Of a stretch of 16,020 bases of DNA, positions 13,630-16,020 are shown in pieces. The stretch covers positions 6,302-22,321 of the forward strand of contig DAEF01000122.1 in the NCBI GenBank assembly GCA_002495225.1. Reading direction: 5' to 3'. This stretch comes from Methanoregulaceae archaeon UBA288 (GTDB lineage Archaea > Halobacteriota > Methanomicrobia > Methanomicrobiales > Methanospirillaceae). Below the pieces are notes generated by a model, which saw nothing but the letters and a program-made list of their open reading frames with translations, was not told where the DNA came from and searched no databases. The stretch's first letter is position 1; each line of letters begins with the position of its first letter. The position numbers and the translations under genes were made by a program.

Positions 13630-14226
13630 TCGCGTTCCCGAACACGATCCCGTCCCGGGCGATCAACCTCCCGAACAGGGGCCCGGGACCGGGCTTCGGT
13701 GACGGCGCCGGGACGTGGTCCTCCTCGGACTCGCGCGCGGGCCTGGTAGCGTCAGGGATTCATTGACGATGTGGGAGAAGGGACAGGAGGCGATGGACTG
13801 GAGGTCCCTCCTGCTCCGGAGAGCCCTGGTACCGACTACGACAGACCCCTCACAGTACTGCGCAAGAGCGAGGAGATGCGAAGCAGCCAGAACGATGAGT
13901 ATTGGTCGCCTGGCCGGTCGGTCGCGTATTATCCCCGGTCATCGACGTAGATCGAAACCGTCCCCTCTGCCGGGGGTCCCCCGGCACGCGGGCACCGCTC
14001 GATGAGTCGGCCCATCTCCCATGACGCGAGCACGCGGCACGCGTCGGCATCAGGTCTTCTGAGACGGTCGTGTGAATGCGGAGCCGGAGCGGAGCGGGCC
14101 CGGGAGGGCCAGCTAGGCTCGATCCCATCGCCATCGAGGGGAGCATTCGCCCGGACGTCCATCGTCACCGCGATGACGGCCGGCTCGTCCCCGGCCCGGT
14201 CGGCGGAAAGCGACCGTCGCGTGTCT
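13630..14226. other. Gap with no supportable gene, possibly decayed DNA
   Basis: On the minus strand, a frame ending at 13929 has a protein-like tail (VLASWEMGRLIERCP, then VSIYVDDRG) but an implausible Arg/Pro-rich beginning. It may be the end of a decayed gene. Nothing else is recognisable. Confidence 0.35.
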
Positions 14227-14409
14227 TTAGCTCTCGCTCTCCTGCCACTCGTTCAGCGCTGTCAGATCGAGGGTCTGACGGGTGCTGAGGGAACGCCATT
14301 CGTGCGCATGACATGCGCGGCACTCTCGAACCCCGGGCCGGTGAATCCCGGTGCCTGTCCAGCGGCGAGATCTTAGAATGGTGAGAGGGACGGGGCCTCC
14401 TCGTTCCAC
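14227..14409 (-). CDS. Candidate small Cys/His ORF, 60 aa (weak)
   Basis: The GTG at 14409 opens ERGGPVPLTILRSRRW. The second half, ECRACHAHEWRSLSTR then QTLDLTALNEWQESES, looks natural and holds CxxCH plus a nearby His, either a degenerate zinc knuckle (C..CGHEW in relatives) or, formally, a heme-binding motif. There is no signal peptide, which argues against cytochrome c. It begins 15 bases after the end of the broken lipoprotein on the same strand. A perfect dyad, GCGCATG-A-CATGCGC (14304-14318), lies inside. It may be a fragment. Confidence 0.3.
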   Translation of the reverse strand: MERGGPVPLTILRSRRWTGTGIHRPGVRECRACHAHEWRSLSTRQTLDLTALNEWQESES

Positions 14410-14424
14410 GCCCGGGCTGGCGGT

Positions 14425-14608
14425 TCAATCGTCGTCGGAGTTGTCGTCCTCGTCGTCACCGGAGTCGTCGTCCGACCCCCCGGTGCTGCCGGGCACGGTC
14501 GTCCCCGGGTCCTCTCCGGAGTCCGAGGAACAACCGGCTGCGAGTGGCACAGAGCAGGACGAGGAGAACGAGCGCCGCCGCGAGGGTTGGGGGTACGGTT
14601 CGTTTCAT
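14425..14608 (-). pseudogene. Small acidic lipoprotein gene with a frameshift at the lipobox
   Basis: The ATG at 14608 opens a textbook signal peptide, MKRTVPPTLAAALVLLVLLC, but this frame then turns Arg-rich and stops at 14456. From 14541 the +1 frame reads AAGCSSDSGEDPGTTVPG, then STGGSDDDSGDDEDDNSDDD and a stop. AAGC is a lipobox, and the Ser/Asp-rich tail is typical of small archaeal lipoproteins. Both halves are in order on one strand and separated by one base, so the gene appears broken within about five codons of the lipobox. As it stands no lipidated product would be made. Intact, it would be an envelope-anchored acidic protein of about 60 residues. Confidence 0.6.
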
Positions 14609-14745
14609 GCTGGTCACACCCTCCCCTTTGGCCAGGGGCAGACAATCGATTCGCGATCCACTCGCAACAGCGCCGCATGCCTCCCGGACAGCCTGGATGT
14701 CCATCGGCCCGGACCATCCTTCGCGCGAAGAAAAGACGTGCTTCG

Positions 14746-15081
14746 TCAGGCGTCCTGAAAAGAGGGAGGGCCTGCCGGCGCGACCAGGTCCCTTTTATCG
14801 AGGTGGAGCAGCAGTCTGAAGGCCGCCTCGAAGCGCAGCATCGCGCCGGCCACACGGCCGGGCCGCCATATCTCCCGATGACCCGGGCGGTGATCGGGGA
14901 TCGACGGATCCGCCGAGCAGAACGTCAGGAAGTTCTTGGTCAGGATCGGCAGATCCGTTGACTGGACGGCGGTCAGGACGGCCCGGATGATCACCGGGCC
15001 ATGATGAAATGGATCCCTCGCTTCTGCTCGACGGTGATGTCCCGCCTCAGCTCGTTCAGGTTCGTGGCTCTGCAATCTCAT
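14746..15081 (-). pseudogene. Decayed remnant of a DUF7010-like membrane protein
   Basis: Fragments in different frames follow one family's N-terminus in order: LNELRRDITVEQKRGIHFIM (frame starting 15059), then back in the frame of the ATG at 15081, VIIRAVLTAVQSTDLPILTK and NFLTFCSA. That order resembles bacterial and archaeal DUF7010 proteins as I remember them (MNELR..I.veQKkGi.FI.ASviIW...t..Q...LPILTKN.LTFC.SA). Beyond that point nothing matches, and the hydrophobic C-terminal helices are gone. At least two compensating shifts plus a truncation point to real decay. It lies 38 bases downstream of the broken erythromycin esterase-like gene, same strand. Confidence 0.5.
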
Positions 15082-15119
15082 GGCATGTGCTGCCTCAGGG
15101 CAGTTGGCCGAAAAGGGGG

Positions 15120-16020
15120 TTACAGCCCGGGGCCGGCGTCCGGCTGGAGGAGCGGCGGCCCGCCGCGGGCGTAGGCGGTCGAGTCAAGGACGGCCAGCCA
15201 GTCGAACTCGGTCAGGCTCGCGGGAGTGAGCGGGAAGTAGGTCGAGTTCCTCGTGCTCGCCGAGCGGGTCGAAAGGGCCGCGACCTCATCGGGCGGGAGC
15301 CCCCGGCCCCGGTGCGTCGAAACGAACCGCGCCGGGCCCGGCGCGGCCGTGAGCCGCGCCTCGAGTGTCCCCGCCCCGGGCCGGCCGATGCCGCCGTCCT
15401 CGGAGACGCCCACGGCCGAGCCGATGACGGCGTAGCGCGCTCCGAGGGCCGCGTCGAGCTGCGCCCCCGCCGTCCACCACGCGAGCGCGTGGGGGCCCAG
15501 CTGCCACTCGGCCCGGCCTCGCCGCAGGTGGCTGTTGTGCGCGAAGGCCAGCACCTTCCCCCGGCCCCGCTCGCGGGAGACCATGTAAGCCAGGTTGTCG
15601 GCCATCATCGCGTCGCGCATGCCGAGGAGCCGGACGATCCGCTCGCCCGCGGCCAAGGGACGGGCCACCGCGGCGTGGTAGGTGAGCAGCTACCGCGCGG
15701 CCGAGGCGTAATGCAGGGCCTCCCGGTGGGCGTCCTCGCCGGTCCTCCCTGCCAGTTCGGGGCGGCGCACGCGGAGTTCGGTGACGAGGTCCTCGGTCTC
15801 CAGCCGGAGGGCCGTTGCGGCCGGCGACAGGCCCACCGACTGCGCCGGGTCCATGTTCGCCGCGGGGTTCTCCCAGGCGGCGTCCGGGCCGAGCAGGGCC
15901 TCGATCCGTTCGCGGCGCTCCCGGCCGCCGGCGCCGTCGACCGCGGCCAGGTACTCGAGCGCGACCTCGAGGAGCCGTCGCGGGCTGTCGCTGTGCATCA
16001 TCTCGGTCGGGCTGTCGAAG
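15120..16020 (-). pseudogene. Erythromycin esterase-like protein, interrupted by in-frame TAG and cut by right edge
   Basis: One frame runs from the window edge (FDSPTEMMHSDSPRRLLEVA) to a TAG at 15690-15692, and continues in the same frame to the stop at 15120. The downstream part has the family signature MADNLAYMVSRERGRGKVLA followed by FAHNSHLRRG, where the HNxH motif is the hallmark of Pfam erythromycin esterase. The break reads YASAAR-stop-LLTYHAAVAR, and a CAG to TAG change explains it. An internal ATG at 15668 could start a fragment lacking the N-terminal catalytic residues. Family members hydrolyse macrolide lactones or act on unknown esters; macrolide resistance is an unlikely role in an archaeon. 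The 5' end lies outside the window. Confidence 0.8.

Noticed and set aside
14318..14335. CxxCH in the 60-aa ORF as a cytochrome c heme site
   Set aside because: No signal peptide, a single motif, and relatives of this order generally lack c-type cytochromes; a degenerate zinc knuckle is more likely.
15690..15692. TAG as pyrrolysine in the erythromycin esterase-like gene
   Set aside because: This family has no known pyrrolysine member, a normal TAG ends two genes at 1153-1156, and a CAG to TAG transition explains it.
1..16020. CRISPR arrays, tRNA or rRNA genes, insertion sequences
   Set aside because: No regularly spaced direct repeats, no tRNA or rRNA core sequences and no transposase motifs were recognised by eye on either strand.

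Overview
The window looks like a high-GC methanogenic archaeon, probably of the order Methanomicrobiales (Methanoculleus or Methanofollis type). The reasons are a TATA-binding protein homologue, TATA-like boxes about 25-40 bp before several starts that lack a ribosome binding site, a three-gene homocysteine/sulfide-assimilation operon characteristic of methanogens, and a NosD-like surface protein with the dockerin-like tail common in that order. The genus is an inference and was not tested by any search.

Left part (1-5217), dense and ordinary in layout. A partial asparagine synthase-like gene runs off the left edge and diverges from an acidic hypothetical gene across one AT-rich element. The hypothetical gene ends tail to tail with a minus-strand operon (1153-3754): a COG1900/DUF39 protein with two CBS domains, a NIL-domain 2x[4Fe-4S] ferredoxin, and a UPF0280/COG2122 protein. 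These overlap by 4 and 1 bases and are the three protein types linked in Methanosarcina to making homocysteine from aspartate semialdehyde and sulfide. A near-perfect 18-bp palindrome lies at the predicted start of the operon transcript. Divergent from it are a Nif3-like metalloprotein and a SWIM zinc-finger protein, then a small one-helix membrane protein.

Middle part (5269-9690), mixed. It holds a divergent TBP paralogue, an orphan C-terminal scrap of a type I restriction specificity subunit (HsdS), a two-helix membrane protein of lower GC, a possibly frameshifted small coupled ORF, a small Cys-rich protein, and a CPBP-family membrane protease broken by an in-frame TGA.

Right part (9690-16020). 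A secreted ComEC-like metallo-beta-lactamase-fold lipoprotein is separated by a -1 frameshift in a C5G4 run from its lamin-tail domain and is followed by a DUF3006 gene. Then come a small CPFM-type cysteine protein, a secreted NosD-like beta-helix/dockerin-like protein, a frameshifted small lipoprotein, a decayed DUF7010-like remnant, and an erythromycin esterase-like gene broken by an in-frame TAG and running off the right edge. The stretches 7583-7912, 9011-9689, 11258-11556, 12056-12393 and 13630-14226 hold nothing I can call a gene.

The most notable themes are the compact homocysteine operon with its candidate operator, the asymmetric TBP paralogue, and the concentration of broken reading frames right of position 6250. 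The broken frames could be real decay or consensus sequence errors.
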